Below, piece after piece: positions 8,861 through 17,757 of a DNA stretch of 64,000 nt. Numbering within the stretch: the first letter of the stretch is position 1; every line of letters begins with the position of its first letter. The position numbers were made by a program, and so were the translations under genes. The stretch spans positions 1 through 64,000 of the forward strand of contig CAZTQR010000001.1 in the NCBI GenBank assembly GCA_964615795.1, written 5' to 3'. The stretch comes from JADJAH01 sp964615795 (GTDB lineage Bacteria; Bacteroidota; Ignavibacteria; Tepidaquicellales; Tepidaquicellaceae). The notes beneath the pieces were generated by a model that saw only the letters and a program-made list of their open reading frames with translations, searched no databases and was not told the origin of the DNA.

Positions 8861-9884
8861 TCTGACGATCTTATTCATGAGGTTACATCCTCCCGACAGC
8901 ATAACTGTTGTCCAGATAGGCAAGCTCGGTGATATGATCCTTACCACTCCCCTTTTGCGAAAGCTCCGCAGTACTTTTCCTCATTCGGCTTTGCATGTCC
9001 TTGCATCGGAACACAATTCAGTGATTGCCGAAGCCTGCGGACTGGCCGATCATGTTTTTATTTATCATAAGCATCCTGTCAAAGACCTGAAACTTCTTTA
9101 CTCCGGCTTAAGGAAAACCGATTTGTGGATTGACGCAAAGACGGAGCCTTCGGACACTTCCGCTCTTTTTCTCAGGCTTTTCAGTCCGCGTTCATCACTT
9201 GGCTACTCGAACACCAAAGCAACTTTTGCCATTGACCTTTCCGATTTCAGGCAATGTGAACATTATGTTGATTTACAGCTTGCGGCCATTAAAGCTCTCG
9301 GTGAGGATTATTCGGACGATGAGAGACTTCCTTCTTTGCCTTTAAATGCAGAAGCAGGTAAATCTATTTTGCAGGCAACTGAGAGGTCCCGTTTGAATGT
9401 AATGCTGAATATTTCAGCAGGTAAGGAAGGCCGGTCACTCGACACTTGTGTTTCGGAAGAGATCATCAGCTTGATCAGAAATAAGTCGGACGCCGGCATC
9501 CGCATTATTTCACACCCTGAAGAATCGGATTCAGCGGCAAGTTTGGCAAAGAAGACCGGCTCACAATACATTCAAACGGAAACAATACTTGATGCCGCAC
9601 AGGAAGTCTCTGTCAGCGACATTGTGATAAGCCCGGATACTTCCATTATTCATCTTTGCTCGGCCTACAATACGCCTGTGGTCGGTATCTACCCTGATGT
9701 GGAATGGAACATCAGAAGATTTGCCCCGCTAAGCAGTCTGAATGAGATAATTGTTTCAGATTCTGATGAAGGACTGAAAAAAGTGAAGCCGCAGAAAGTA
9801 GCTGAAGCATTCCTGCGGCTTGCTGATAATGTGAATCGTGGAAATGCCGAGAGTCGAACTCGGGTCCGAAAAGAAGACCATTAG
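8829..9884 (+). CDS. Glycosyltransferase family 9 (heptosyltransferase-like)
   Basis: ADP-heptose:LPS-heptosyltransferase-type enzyme (GT9), likely acting in lipopolysaccharide core or related glycan assembly on the cytoplasmic face. The signature VVQIGKLGDMILTTPLLRKL is present, and the C-terminal donor-binding segment SDIVISPDTSIIHLCSAYNTPVVGIY fits the family. The ATG at 8829 lies inside yidC; the ATG at 8877 starts closer to the family N-terminus and may be the real start. Unusually, the last 46 bases (C-terminal residues NAESRTRVRKEDH) lie antisense over the 3' end of the tmRNA gene. A second GT9 protein occurs at 35376-36344. Confidence 0.88.
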   Translation: MLEKAIRAKSDLTILFMRLHPPDSITVVQIGKLGDMILTTPLLRKLRSTFPHSALHVLASEHNSVIAEACGLADHVFIYHKHPVKDLKLLYSGLRKTDLWIDAKTEPSDTSALFLRLFSPRSSLGYSNTKATFAIDLSDFRQCEHYVDLQLAAIKALGEDYSDDERLPSLPLNAEAGKSILQATERSRLNVMLNISAGKEGRSLDTCVSEEIISLIRNKSDAGIRIISHPEESDSAASLAKKTGSQYIQTETILDAAQEVSVSDIVISPDTSIIHLCSAYNTPVVGIYPDVEWNIRRFAPLSSLNEIIVSDSDEGLKKVKPQKVAEAFLRLADNVNRGNAESRTRVRKEDH

Positions 9885-10198
9885 AACGTCTACATATATA
9901 TCCGGGGCTTTGGTTATTCGCACAGCTCGGGAAGCCCGGCTTACCTTTGCAATGCTATTCTGATGTTAGATTCGCCGTCTCTACTCAGAAGCTCAATCAG
10001 GCTATCTTATCTGTTGATGTTCGCAAGCCCCGATAAGAGAGGGCCTGTGAACAAGGTTACCTGTTTTATTAGGCAGCCATAGCGTAGTTGTTCTCTACGT
10101 TGTTGTTGTTTATTTGTTTTCTGCAGTTTTAGAGTGGTTGCAGCAACACTATATGCAGTTCCAACCATCTTTCAGTTCGTCGAAACCGTTGCATTCCC
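9839..10198 (-). ncRNA. ssrA: Transfer-messenger RNA (tmRNA)
   Basis: Trans-translation RNA that rescues stalled ribosomes together with SmpB. On the minus strand the 5' end reads GGGAATGCAACGGTTTCGAC (from 10198), with the universal GGUUUCGAC element. The 3' end holds the T-arm CCGAG-UUCGACU-CUCGG and the acceptor GCAUUUCC, which pairs with the 5' GGGAAUGC over seven pairs including one G-U. The CCA is not encoded. The tag frame ends ...GTA GAG AAC AAC TAC GCT ATG GCT GCC TAA (stop at 10071-10069). By analogy with E. coli, resume is at the AAC at 10107, giving the tag A-NNNVENNYAMAA. Its partner smpB is at 41939-42388. Confidence 0.95.
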
Positions 10199-10231
10199 AA
10201 AATCTCAAAGAACAATTGCTGACTTGTATTA

Positions 10232-10582
10232 TCAGCCGGTTTTTACATTTGAGCTAACAGAGCCGGTTGCCTTATTAGTTTCTTCCCTTACCTGCTCTAC
10301 AGTAGTCTCAGCAGACTCCTCGCCTGATTTGTCATTGAACAATATGCCGTAAGGTATCACGAAGCAATAACCGAGGACAAGCAATACCGGAGCCACGACC
10401 GTTGGCATGAAGCCGTCAACGGAGTTTGCATTCATCAGTATGTATCCTACAATAATGACTGCTATCCCCACTCCGATTATCGTGTAGTTTTTTGCAGTCA
10501 TCGCAAAATGCAAATGGCTCTGTTCGTGTTTGAGTCTCTTTGACTTTATTGCGGCTACTGACTTTTGCTTAGTTTTTGCCAT
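10232..10582 (-). CDS. DUF3098-like small membrane protein
   Basis: A 116-residue protein with a basic N-terminus (residues 1-24), two membrane helices (about 32-51 and 60-81) and a polar, acidic C-terminal tail. The pattern FAMTAKNYTIIGVGIAVIIVGYILM resembles the DUF3098 family of Bacteroidota, whose role is unknown. Its start overlaps the end of the M20 peptidase by 14 bases, so the two are likely co-transcribed. It ends 33 bases upstream of the tmRNA 5' end on the same strand, so the tmRNA promoter probably sits in or near this gene's 3' end. Family call is moderate. Confidence 0.75.
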   Translation of the reverse strand: MAKTKQKSVAAIKSKRLKHEQSHLHFAMTAKNYTIIGVGIAVIIVGYILMNANSVDGFMPTVVAPVLLVLGYCFVIPYGILFNDKSGEESAETTVEQVREETNKATGSVSSNVKTG

Positions 10583-11969
10583 TATTCTTGATATTGATTT
10601 TCGATAACTCGTTCAGATAGTGGGCGCATGTCTTTATTCCTCTGTGGAAGTTGTCAAGGTCAAAATGCTCATCAGGCGAATGAGGATTCTCATCAGGAAG
10701 GCCGAATCCGAGCAGTATGGTCGGCGCATTTAAAATTGTCTGAAACACATTGACCACAGGAATCGATCCTCCCTCTCTTGTAAACAGCGGCCTTTTTCCA
10801 TAAGCCATTTCCATTGCAGTCAGTGCCGCTTTCATTGCGGGCGAATCGAGAGGTGTAATAGCTCCCATCCCTCCGTGCAATGCCTTCACCTCTACCTTGA
10901 CTGACCTTGGAGCGATCTTTTTCACATACTTCTCAAATAGCTTCTCTATCTTTTCCGGTTGCTGGTTAGGTACGAGCCTCATCGAAATTTTCGCACCCGC
11001 TTTGGAAGGAAGCACTGTCTTTGCCCCTTCACCTGAAAATCCTCCCCAAATACCGTTGCAGTCAAGTGTGGGCCTTGCGGAAACCCTTTCAAGCGTTGAA
11101 TATCCTTCTTCTCCAAAGACCTCATCAATCTCAAGCCCTTCCTTATATTTCTTTTCGTCAAACGGAAGTTTGGAGTATTCTTCACGTTCCTCTGAAGTCA
11201 TGTCAATGACATCATCATAAAATCCGTCAATGAGTATCTTGCCCTTCTCATCCTTGAGCTTTGAGATTATGTGTGCAAGTGCATTGATCGGATTGTCCAC
11301 TCCGCCACCGTATGAACCTGAATGCAGGTCGCGGTTAGGACCTGTAACATTGATCTGCATGTATGCAAGTCCCCTGAGCCCGTAGCAGATAGACGGAATC
11401 CCCTTGCCGAACATTGATGTATCGGAGACCACGACATAATCGCACTTCAGGAGATCCTTATGGTCAATTATGAATTTTTCCAGATTGATGCTTCCGATCT
11501 CTTCCTCACCTTCAACTATGAACTTCACATTGACCGGAAGAGCGCCGTTGTTCTTCATGTGTGCTTCAATGCTCTTCAACTGCAAAAAGACCTGTCCCTT
11601 ATCATCAACCGCGCCTCTTGCATAGATCTGCCCGTCTTTGATGACCGGCTCAAAAGGCGGACTGGTCCAAAGTTCAACGGGATCAACAGGCTGAACATCA
11701 TAGTGTCCGTAGATCAGTATCGTCGGCTTGTCAGCGCCGGCATGAAGCCATTCGCCATATACGACCGGATGAAGCGGCGTATCGAAGATCTTCACATTCT
11801 CAAGCCCGACCTCATTCATCCTCTCCACAACGAACTGTGCACACTTCCTTACATCATCCCGCTTATCAGGATCAGTGCTGATCGAAGGGATCTCCAGAAA
11901 GTCCTTGAGCTGTTCAGTAAACTGCCCGATGTTACTGTCAATGTAACTTAATATCTTATCCATATGCAT
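10569..11969 (-). CDS. M20 family dipeptidase / peptidase
   Basis: Cytosolic zinc exopeptidase of the M20 (carnosinase-like) family, 466 residues. Metal-binding features are LIYGHYDVQPVDP near residues 85-97, the ARGAVDDKGQ segment near 115-124, and the catalytic glutamate in VEGEEEIGS near 149-157. The dimerisation (lid) domain lies in the middle and carries DLHSGSYGG. There is no signal peptide, so cytoplasmic dipeptide hydrolysis is expected; substrate specificity cannot be read from sequence. ATG choices are 11969 or 11963. It sits between a TPR protein and the DUF3098-like gene on the same strand. Confidence 0.93.
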   Translation of the reverse strand: MHMDKILSYIDSNIGQFTEQLKDFLEIPSISTDPDKRDDVRKCAQFVVERMNEVGLENVKIFDTPLHPVVYGEWLHAGADKPTILIYGHYDVQPVDPVELWTSPPFEPVIKDGQIYARGAVDDKGQVFLQLKSIEAHMKNNGALPVNVKFIVEGEEEIGSINLEKFIIDHKDLLKCDYVVVSDTSMFGKGIPSICYGLRGLAYMQINVTGPNRDLHSGSYGGGVDNPINALAHIISKLKDEKGKILIDGFYDDVIDMTSEEREEYSKLPFDEKKYKEGLEIDEVFGEEGYSTLERVSARPTLDCNGIWGGFSGEGAKTVLPSKAGAKISMRLVPNQQPEKIEKLFEKYVKKIAPRSVKVEVKALHGGMGAITPLDSPAMKAALTAMEMAYGKRPLFTREGGSIPVVNVFQTILNAPTILLGFGLPDENPHSPDEHFDLDNFHRGIKTCAHYLNELSKINIKNNGKN

Positions 11970-11984
11970 TTAGTATGAGAAATC

Positions 11985-13415
11985 CTACTGCTTTGATTCA
12001 AGCAGTTTCAGGTCATCCTGCGCACTCTGATTTCCGGGATCAAGTTCAAGCACTTTGTTATAGCTTGCCTTAGCTTCATCAAATTTATCGATCTGAACCT
12101 GCGCCCTCGCTTTCCACAGCCATGCCTGTACGAATGAATTATCCATCTGAATTGCCTCATCAAACACTTTGATGGCTTCATCGTATCTCTTCAGCGAATA
12201 AAGCGAAAGTCCTTTGTAAACATAAGCGGCAATCTGGGTTGTACCCATTGCAATTGCCTTATCAAAATTCGCCAGGGCCGCATCGTAGCTCTTCTCGGAA
12301 AACTGCACCACACCGTAGTTGTAATATGTGTTCTCGTCAGTGCTGTCGTGACCAACTGCAAGGTCAAGATTCTTGTATGCATTAGTGAAATCCTTCTTAC
12401 CCGCATAAATCTTGGCAAGCATGATATGGTCTTCGAGGTCAATTATCTCCGGATCAACTTTTGCAAAGTATTCAAGTGACTTGTCATATTGCTCTTTGTC
12501 ATGGTAAACATATGCCATGTATTTGTATGCTGATGAAAGGTCAGCGTCAGGATTGGCCGCTACAATTGCATCAAGCTTCGCAAGAGCTTCATCGTACTTC
12601 TGCTGGCCGTAGAGAGTCTTTGCTATGTATGTTTCGCCTTCAACAGACCCCGGGCGCAGTTTTGCATACTTGTCAAATGCATCAAGGGCATTCGGATAAT
12701 TCTCATTGAAATAATAGAGCCTTCCGAGCTCAAGGTATCCGTCGGCAAAGTTCTTATCGAGATCAACTGATTTCTTAAACGCTTCGAGCGCATCATTGTA
12801 TTTCTTCTGCTTGAAGAACACAAGTCCCTTGCCGTACTGTGCTTTTGCACTCTTTGGATTAAGCTTCAACGCCTGATCATAATTGTCCATTGCAGGACCG
12901 TATGCACGTCTGAAATAATAAGCATCACCAAGACCTACAAATACGTCCGGATTCTTTTCTGACAAAGTCTTGGCAAATGTAAGTGTGGTGATCGCATCAT
13001 CAACTTTTCCTGCTTTTGTGAAATTGTTTGCCTGGGCAAAAAGCACATTGAGATTTTCGGGTTCCTCTGCCAAAGCCTTTTTGTAAAAGCCGCTGGCATC
13101 GTCGAACTTTCTGAGAGAGCTCTTAAGGTCGCCCATTGTCATCAATGCCTCAACGCCTTCGTTGTCATCCTTCAGAGCCTTGCTGAGATATGTTTCCGCC
13201 TGCTTCACAGCTCCGGTCTTGAAGAGTGAAAGCCCGTAATAGTAATTGGCTTCATAACCGGTCTCACTGCCAATGCCCGCCTTCATGAGGTTTACTGCTT
13301 TTACATAGTCGCCGCTTTGCGCAGCCTTGATTCCCTGGTCGATCTGCGAATAAGTGTATGCAGATGAAAACAGGACTGCAATAATTGCATAGATCCAAAT
13401 TGCCTTCTTGTTCAT
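11985..13415 (-). CDS. Secreted tetratricopeptide repeat protein
   Basis: A 476-residue protein with a signal peptide (about residues 1-23, KKAIWIYAIIAVLFSSAYTYS) followed by a near-continuous array of about 12 TPR motifs, with repeats such as FAQANNFTKAGKVDDAI and YGKGLVFFKQKKYNDALEAF. TPR proteins act as protein-interaction scaffolds, here in the periplasm. It lies 22 bases downstream of the PstS-like lipoprotein and in line with TonB, matching a TonB / substrate-binding protein / TPR gene order that I recall from Bacteroidota. The C-terminus ends in a short helix. A role in TonB complex assembly is inference only. Confidence 0.88.
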   Translation of the reverse strand: MNKKAIWIYAIIAVLFSSAYTYSQIDQGIKAAQSGDYVKAVNLMKAGIGSETGYEANYYYGLSLFKTGAVKQAETYLSKALKDDNEGVEALMTMGDLKSSLRKFDDASGFYKKALAEEPENLNVLFAQANNFTKAGKVDDAITTLTFAKTLSEKNPDVFVGLGDAYYFRRAYGPAMDNYDQALKLNPKSAKAQYGKGLVFFKQKKYNDALEAFKKSVDLDKNFADGYLELGRLYYFNENYPNALDAFDKYAKLRPGSVEGETYIAKTLYGQQKYDEALAKLDAIVAANPDADLSSAYKYMAYVYHDKEQYDKSLEYFAKVDPEIIDLEDHIMLAKIYAGKKDFTNAYKNLDLAVGHDSTDENTYYNYGVVQFSEKSYDAALANFDKAIAMGTTQIAAYVYKGLSLYSLKRYDEAIKVFDEAIQMDNSFVQAWLWKARAQVQIDKFDEAKASYNKVLELDPGNQSAQDDLKLLESKQ

Positions 13416-13437
13416 TTTGTGTTTTTTTGTGCGAGTT

Positions 13438-14406
13438 TCAGTTTAGTTGAATTGTCCGGACCGGCTGACTGACCGGTACCAGTCCGTATTTCAGGACTAT
13501 TTTTTGCCCGTCAGTCCGGGTCATGAATGTTATGAATCCTGTTGAAAGTCTTATGTCAAGTTCTGTTGATATGAGATATACCGTTCGTCTGTAAGGGTAA
13601 TTTCCGTTTGCAAGCAATCCCTGATGAAACTCTCTGAAGTCTTCCTGCCTGCCGTTGTCCCTGATCTTTGATATGCGGAGAGCCCTGACAGTTGAATCAA
13701 TCTCATCCTGTACGCCTTTTGAAAGCCAGCTCATGCTTACTATTCCCACAGCTCCCTTGCTGGCCCTTACTCCTTCGAGAATCTGCACCGTTGTGGAACA
13801 GATCACTGCAGAGGAAGAATAATCCAATCCCTTCAGAATACTGTCCTTCACATAGTCATAGGTAGATGAGTTCTTTCTCTGAATGAAAGCTGTGATCTTA
13901 TCCCCCGCTCCGGAGAGTGACTTAAGCGCCTTGTTCTGTTCTTCATCCTGCGAAACAATTGAAGACCAGTTCTTGATCTCTCCCGTCAGAATTCCCCTGA
14001 GATCATTGGATGTGACCCTTATCGCCGGATTGGACGGATTGACTACAAATGCAATGCCGTCAACTGCTATTGGATATTCCTTGTATTCCGTCTTGTTGTT
14101 CTGAAGGATCTTCTTCTCTTCTTCGTTCACTGTCCTGCTTGAGACAACAGTCTTAACATCACCATTTATGAGATCGGCAAGGACTTTGTTAGTAGGACCT
14201 ACAACAATCTTTACTTTTGCTTCCTGATTGAGCCTTTCAAATTCAAGAACTTCAGCTCTCATCAGAGGTTCCTGATTCTCATCTACGGCAAGCTTCATTT
14301 CGCCTGTGGTAGAAGTGGACTTTATTTTGCCGAAGTCACAACCTGCAAGAAGTGACACCGCCATGACAAACAGCGGCAAAGAAATGTAAGCGAACAACTT
14401 ATTCAT
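13438..14406 (-). CDS. PstS-like substrate-binding lipoprotein linked to tonB
   Basis: A 322-residue periplasmic type II binding protein of the PstS/PBP-like family. The N-terminus is a lipoprotein signal with lipobox LLAGC (cysteine at residue 23). Family motifs include DGIAFVVNPSNP, LRGILTGEIKNWSSI and RKNSSTYDYV, typical of the phosphate-binding fold. It is divergent from the true PstS at 19579 and has no permease of its own; instead it lies between a TPR gene and a small membrane protein / tonB. It overlaps the 81-residue gene by four bases. Whether it binds phosphate is uncertain; it could be a TonB-system accessory protein. Confidence 0.85.
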   Translation of the reverse strand: MNKLFAYISLPLFVMAVSLLAGCDFGKIKSTSTTGEMKLAVDENQEPLMRAEVLEFERLNQEAKVKIVVGPTNKVLADLINGDVKTVVSSRTVNEEEKKILQNNKTEYKEYPIAVDGIAFVVNPSNPAIRVTSNDLRGILTGEIKNWSSIVSQDEEQNKALKSLSGAGDKITAFIQRKNSSTYDYVKDSILKGLDYSSSAVICSTTVQILEGVRASKGAVGIVSMSWLSKGVQDEIDSTVRALRISKIRDNGRQEDFREFHQGLLANGNYPYRRTVYLISTELDIRLSTGFITFMTRTDGQKIVLKYGLVPVSQPVRTIQLN

Positions 14407-14648
14407 TTTCCCAGGAGCTTTTCTCTCTCCTCCTCTATCTTCTCAATCCTTTCCTGAAGCTTATGCTGCTTTATTTTGGAAAACGTATTGATGAACCTGT
14501 AAATCCCGTAGCCGATCAGTATGAATGCAAACAGATAATAGGTTGTCGTGTTCATGTTTCCTGAAGGAATAATGCTGAACATTACAAGCAGTCCCACGAC
14601 AAGCAGTATGACAGCTGTTGCAAAGTTGACAATTATTGAAGCATTCAT
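14403..14648 (-). CDS. Small two-helix membrane protein
   Basis: An 81-residue protein with two membrane helices (about residues 7-27 and 36-54) and a charged C-terminal coiled-coil stretch (KQHKLQERIEKIEEEREKLLGK). I recognise no family. The ATGA-type overlap with the downstream PstS-like gene and the 20-base gap from tonB place it in the TonB cluster. The helix-plus-coiled-coil layout suggests a membrane-anchored accessory subunit, but this is inference. Short length and strong packing support it being real. Confidence 0.75.
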   Translation of the reverse strand: MNASIIVNFATAVILLVVGLLVMFSIIPSGNMNTTTYYLFAFILIGYGIYRFINTFSKIKQHKLQERIEKIEEEREKLLGK

Positions 14649-14668
14649 ACCGCAAAACTATTACGTTA

Positions 14669-15529
14669 TTATTCGCCTGATTCTTCTTCCTTATCCTCGT
14701 CAGCAGCTTTCTTCTTTCCGCCCAGAGAAAAGCTGAACGGAACACTGACCCAGCATTTCACCGGCTGACCGTTTTGCAGGGCCGGAGTAAAGGAAAGATT
14801 CATTACCTTGTCTGCAACTTCATCCCTGAAAACTTCAGGGCCGCTGATTCCGCCAACCTTTATGACCGAACCGTCGGTTCCGACGAGAACTTTGGCTACA
14901 ACTCTGCCTTCAATTCCTGATTGCCTGGCAATTTCAGGATATCTCATAGAACCCTTCACGGCACCAAGGTTAACTGCAACAGGAGCCTTCTCAACTTCAA
15001 ACTGCTGGAACACATCCTTCTTCTTTTCTTCCTTTTTCTCAACCTTTTCTTCTACCTTCTTTTCCTGAACCTTACCGGTAAACTCGGCATTCGGGTTTAC
15101 CTTGCTCGGATCATCGGTACCTGTAGAAGCAACAGGAAGCTTCACTTCTTCAAGTTCCTTCTGGGTCTTCAGCTGAACTTCTTCCTTGATCTCCTTCTTT
15201 GCCACCGGTTCGGGAACGAGAGCAGAAAGGTCTTTGAGAGCTACCGCCTTTGGCTCCTCGATCGGAACATCCTCTATCGGCGGAGGAATGTCAAGCTCTT
15301 CCAGAGTTATCTCTCTTTTCTGCATATCTGATTTCTCTCTTTCGGCTCTTACCTTGTCCAGATAGAGCGCGAAGACATAACCGGATACCAGTACAAGATG
15401 AAGGATCACAGCAAAGATCAATCCGCGCGTCACAAATTTCTTATAGAGTCTCTGGAGCTCCGGCGCGCCGTACTTCATCTTTTTTTCAATTTCTTCGAAG
15501 ACCGGCTGGTCTTGTGTTTTTTCTGACAT
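14669..15529 (-). CDS. tonB: Energy transducer TonB
   Basis: TonB-family protein, which couples the proton motive force to outer-membrane receptors. The 286 residues show a cytoplasmic N-terminus, one membrane helix (about residues 33-54), a long Pro/Glu/Lys-rich periplasmic linker (about 75-175), and a C-terminal TonB domain with MRYPEIARQSGIEGRVVAKV and a closing SFTPALQNGQPVKCWVSVPFSF. The cytoplasmic part is longer than in E. coli TonB, as in Bacteroidota homologues. A few residues (EEDKEEESGE) follow the domain. ExbB and ExbD are not in the window. The TonB-dependent receptor at 31228-33594 is a possible client. Confidence 0.93.
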   Translation of the reverse strand: MSEKTQDQPVFEEIEKKMKYGAPELQRLYKKFVTRGLIFAVILHLVLVSGYVFALYLDKVRAEREKSDMQKREITLEELDIPPPIEDVPIEEPKAVALKDLSALVPEPVAKKEIKEEVQLKTQKELEEVKLPVASTGTDDPSKVNPNAEFTGKVQEKKVEEKVEKKEEKKKDVFQQFEVEKAPVAVNLGAVKGSMRYPEIARQSGIEGRVVAKVLVGTDGSVIKVGGISGPEVFRDEVADKVMNLSFTPALQNGQPVKCWVSVPFSFSLGGKKKAADEDKEEESGE

Positions 15530-15624
15530 GATTCCCTCCTTCAGGTTAGGGTTTTGATTTGTTTTTATTGTATAACTTTTCCGCTCTCGCTTTGTTCCAA
15601 ATTAGAATTCTCCCGGAAGAGAAA

Positions 15625-16665
15625 CTATCTTTTGGGTCCGAAATAAGGCAGAACGCCAATCGGATTGCTGAAATACTCTTTCACCACCTGATTATCATAT
15701 TCCACAAGTGTTTCCTGCTCAAACGTTTCAAGCGTCTCATGTGCGCTTACTGACGCGGTTTCAAGATTCACAGATTCCAGCCTTATATTATCAATAAGCT
15801 TCAGCTTGTCTCTCGACTCTGTAAAAGAAGGGAATGACCTTGGGATCTTCTGCTTCTCCGGCATTTCTGCATTATACCCGTTGTAGATGCCCGACTTCGG
15901 AATTATCTTCGGATCAATTATGAATCGTTCTCTTGACTCAGCAAAATAATTTCCCGTCAAAAGGTTCCTGAGATTCATGGCAAGCATCCATCTCATCTGG
16001 TCATTGGAATACTGAGGGCCGTTTACAACTTCCCTCGGTGCAAATGAAACAGTCCTTGCAGTTTTGCCTTTTGATACAAGAACCAGTGTGCCTTCAGGAC
16101 AATCCTTGAATAGTTTCTTTGCATCTTCATGCTTCATTCTGATGCATCCGTGGGAACTCGGCCGGACTCCGAGATGCGCGTAATACGATGTTCCGTCAAT
16201 TGAATGAAATCCGATCCCCTGATTGAAAGGCATGAAGTGGTACATGTTCGAACTGTTGAACTGAGATGACTTGTGATGTTCCACTTTCATGAAAATTGCA
16301 AACAGTCCCGGTCTTGATTCCAGAGAAGTCGGACCGCCGTTTGGATTGCCGGTTGAGACAGGATATGTTTCAATTCTGCCATCCCTCCAATGCTGATACA
16401 ATCTCTGCTTTTCTATCCGAAGTTCCAGCCAGCAGTCCCTGTCGGTATAGACAGTGTCAAGCACACCGGGTATCAGGTCTTCGGAAGAAAGTATATTGGC
16501 ATTGCCTGCATTGTGTATATGCTCACCTCTTTCCACAAAAAGTGATTGCACGTGCGGCTTGTAGTTCCTGGCAACAAAAACGCTCTCGACAAATCCCGAG
16601 ATCGTAAGAAGCACTACTGCCGCAGGCAAGGCGATAGAGTATATATTTCTGCCTTTCAGCATCAC
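15625..16665 (-). CDS. L,D-transpeptidase (YkuD domain)
   Basis: A 346-residue envelope enzyme with an N-terminal membrane helix (about residues 8-28) and a YkuD catalytic domain. The active-site motif is complete: H154 in GIGFHSIDG and SHGCIRM with H172 and nucleophile C174. L,D-transpeptidases make 3-3 peptidoglycan cross-links or attach proteins to the wall. A roughly 120-residue C-terminal extension of unknown function follows the domain. It is oriented with tonB but separated by 95 bases, and 216 bases separate it from pstB, so it is probably its own unit. Function class is secure; the exact reaction is not. Confidence 0.92.
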   Translation of the reverse strand: MMLKGRNIYSIALPAAVVLLTISGFVESVFVARNYKPHVQSLFVERGEHIHNAGNANILSSEDLIPGVLDTVYTDRDCWLELRIEKQRLYQHWRDGRIETYPVSTGNPNGGPTSLESRPGLFAIFMKVEHHKSSQFNSSNMYHFMPFNQGIGFHSIDGTSYYAHLGVRPSSHGCIRMKHEDAKKLFKDCPEGTLVLVSKGKTARTVSFAPREVVNGPQYSNDQMRWMLAMNLRNLLTGNYFAESRERFIIDPKIIPKSGIYNGYNAEMPEKQKIPRSFPSFTESRDKLKLIDNIRLESVNLETASVSAHETLETFEQETLVEYDNQVVKEYFSNPIGVLPYFGPKR

Positions 16666-16881
16666 TTTGTTAATGCAGATTCTTAAGTTATTGTTGGAAG
16701 TTCACACAAATATATGCAATTACTTTGTGCGAAATTTTCAAGAAAATATCAAATTATATTCAAAGAATAAACATATTTGTCTTTTTTTCGGGGGGAGATT
16801 CGGAAGGTCCGGGAAGAATTTCAGGGACCGACGATATTGGATCAGGGGGGAAGACCCGACACCAAACAGCGAGACTTCCGT

Positions 16882-17757
16882 TTATCCGAATTTGCCTGTG
16901 ACGTATTCCTCTGTCAGCCTTTCTTTGGGATTTGTGAACATCCTCCGCGTCTTGGAAAACTCAATGAGCTTGCCCAGGTAAAAAAAGGCTGTGGAATCGC
17001 TTACCCTGGCAGCCTGCTGCATGTTATGAGTCACAATAATGATCGAATACTCCGATTTGAAATTGTATATGAGCTCTTCGATCTTGGCAGTAGAGATAGG
17101 GTCAAGGGCGCTTGTGGGCTCATCCATAAGTATTATTTCCGGATTCACTGCAATTGTTCTTGAGATGCACAGTCTCTGCTGCTGACCGCCGGAGAGGCTG
17201 AGTGCCGGAGCCTTAAGCCTGTCCTTAACCTCCTCCCACAACCCTGCATGTTTAAGATTCTTCTCGACAATCTCATCCAGCCCGGAACTCTTCTTTCTTC
17301 CGTTGAGCCGAAGCCCTGCTACTACATTATCGTAGATTGACATCGTTGGGAAAGGATTGGGCTTCTGAAAGACCATTCCCACTTTTTTCCTCAAATCAAC
17401 AGAACTTCCTGAAGTTATGTCTTCCCCGTGAATTCTGATCCTTCCGATAACTTTTGACTTCGGAGTCATCTCATGCATCATGTTCAGCGCCCTGAGGAAT
17501 GTTGACTTTCCGCAGCCCGAAGGTCCGATTATTGCGGTCACCCTGTTTCTGCGCAACTTAAGGCTTATGTCTTCTATTGCAGGACGCTCATTGAAATATA
17601 CGGACAACGACTCCGTTTGAACGGCGATCTTGGAAGGCTTATCCGTCTCCGCATCATCGTGGTCTTGATCCGGATTCAGGAGTTCGGGATCATCTGCAAG
17701 TACAGGAGGAACTTTTGCGGGATCATTACGAAGCTCCATACTTGCTCCTTGTAACAT
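16882..17757 (-). CDS. pstB: Phosphate ABC transporter ATP-binding protein
   Basis: ATPase of the PstSCAB high-affinity phosphate importer. Motifs in order are Walker A GPSGCGKST (residues 78-86), PstB-typical VGMVFQKPNPFPTMSIYDNV, signature LSGGQQQR (188-195) and Walker B IILMDEPTSALDP (208-220). At 291 residues it carries an unusual acidic N-terminal extension of about 40 residues compared with the usual 250-260. Its start overlaps pstA by 32 bases; a second ATG at 17739 would still overlap. It is the last gene of the pst operon, and no phoU follows. Confidence 0.96.
   Translation of the reverse strand: MLQGASMELRNDPAKVPPVLADDPELLNPDQDHDDAETDKPSKIAVQTESLSVYFNERPAIEDISLKLRRNRVTAIIGPSGCGKSTFLRALNMMHEMTPKSKVIGRIRIHGEDITSGSSVDLRKKVGMVFQKPNPFPTMSIYDNVVAGLRLNGRKKSSGLDEIVEKNLKHAGLWEEVKDRLKAPALSLSGGQQQRLCISRTIAVNPEIILMDEPTSALDPISTAKIEELIYNFKSEYSIIIVTHNMQQAARVSDSTAFFYLGKLIEFSKTRRMFTNPKERLTEEYVTGKFG

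Noticed and set aside
10099..10110. AAC tandem repeat as a microsatellite
   Set aside because: It is part of the tmRNA tag-coding region and is explained by tag codons, although slippage there is noted as a finding.
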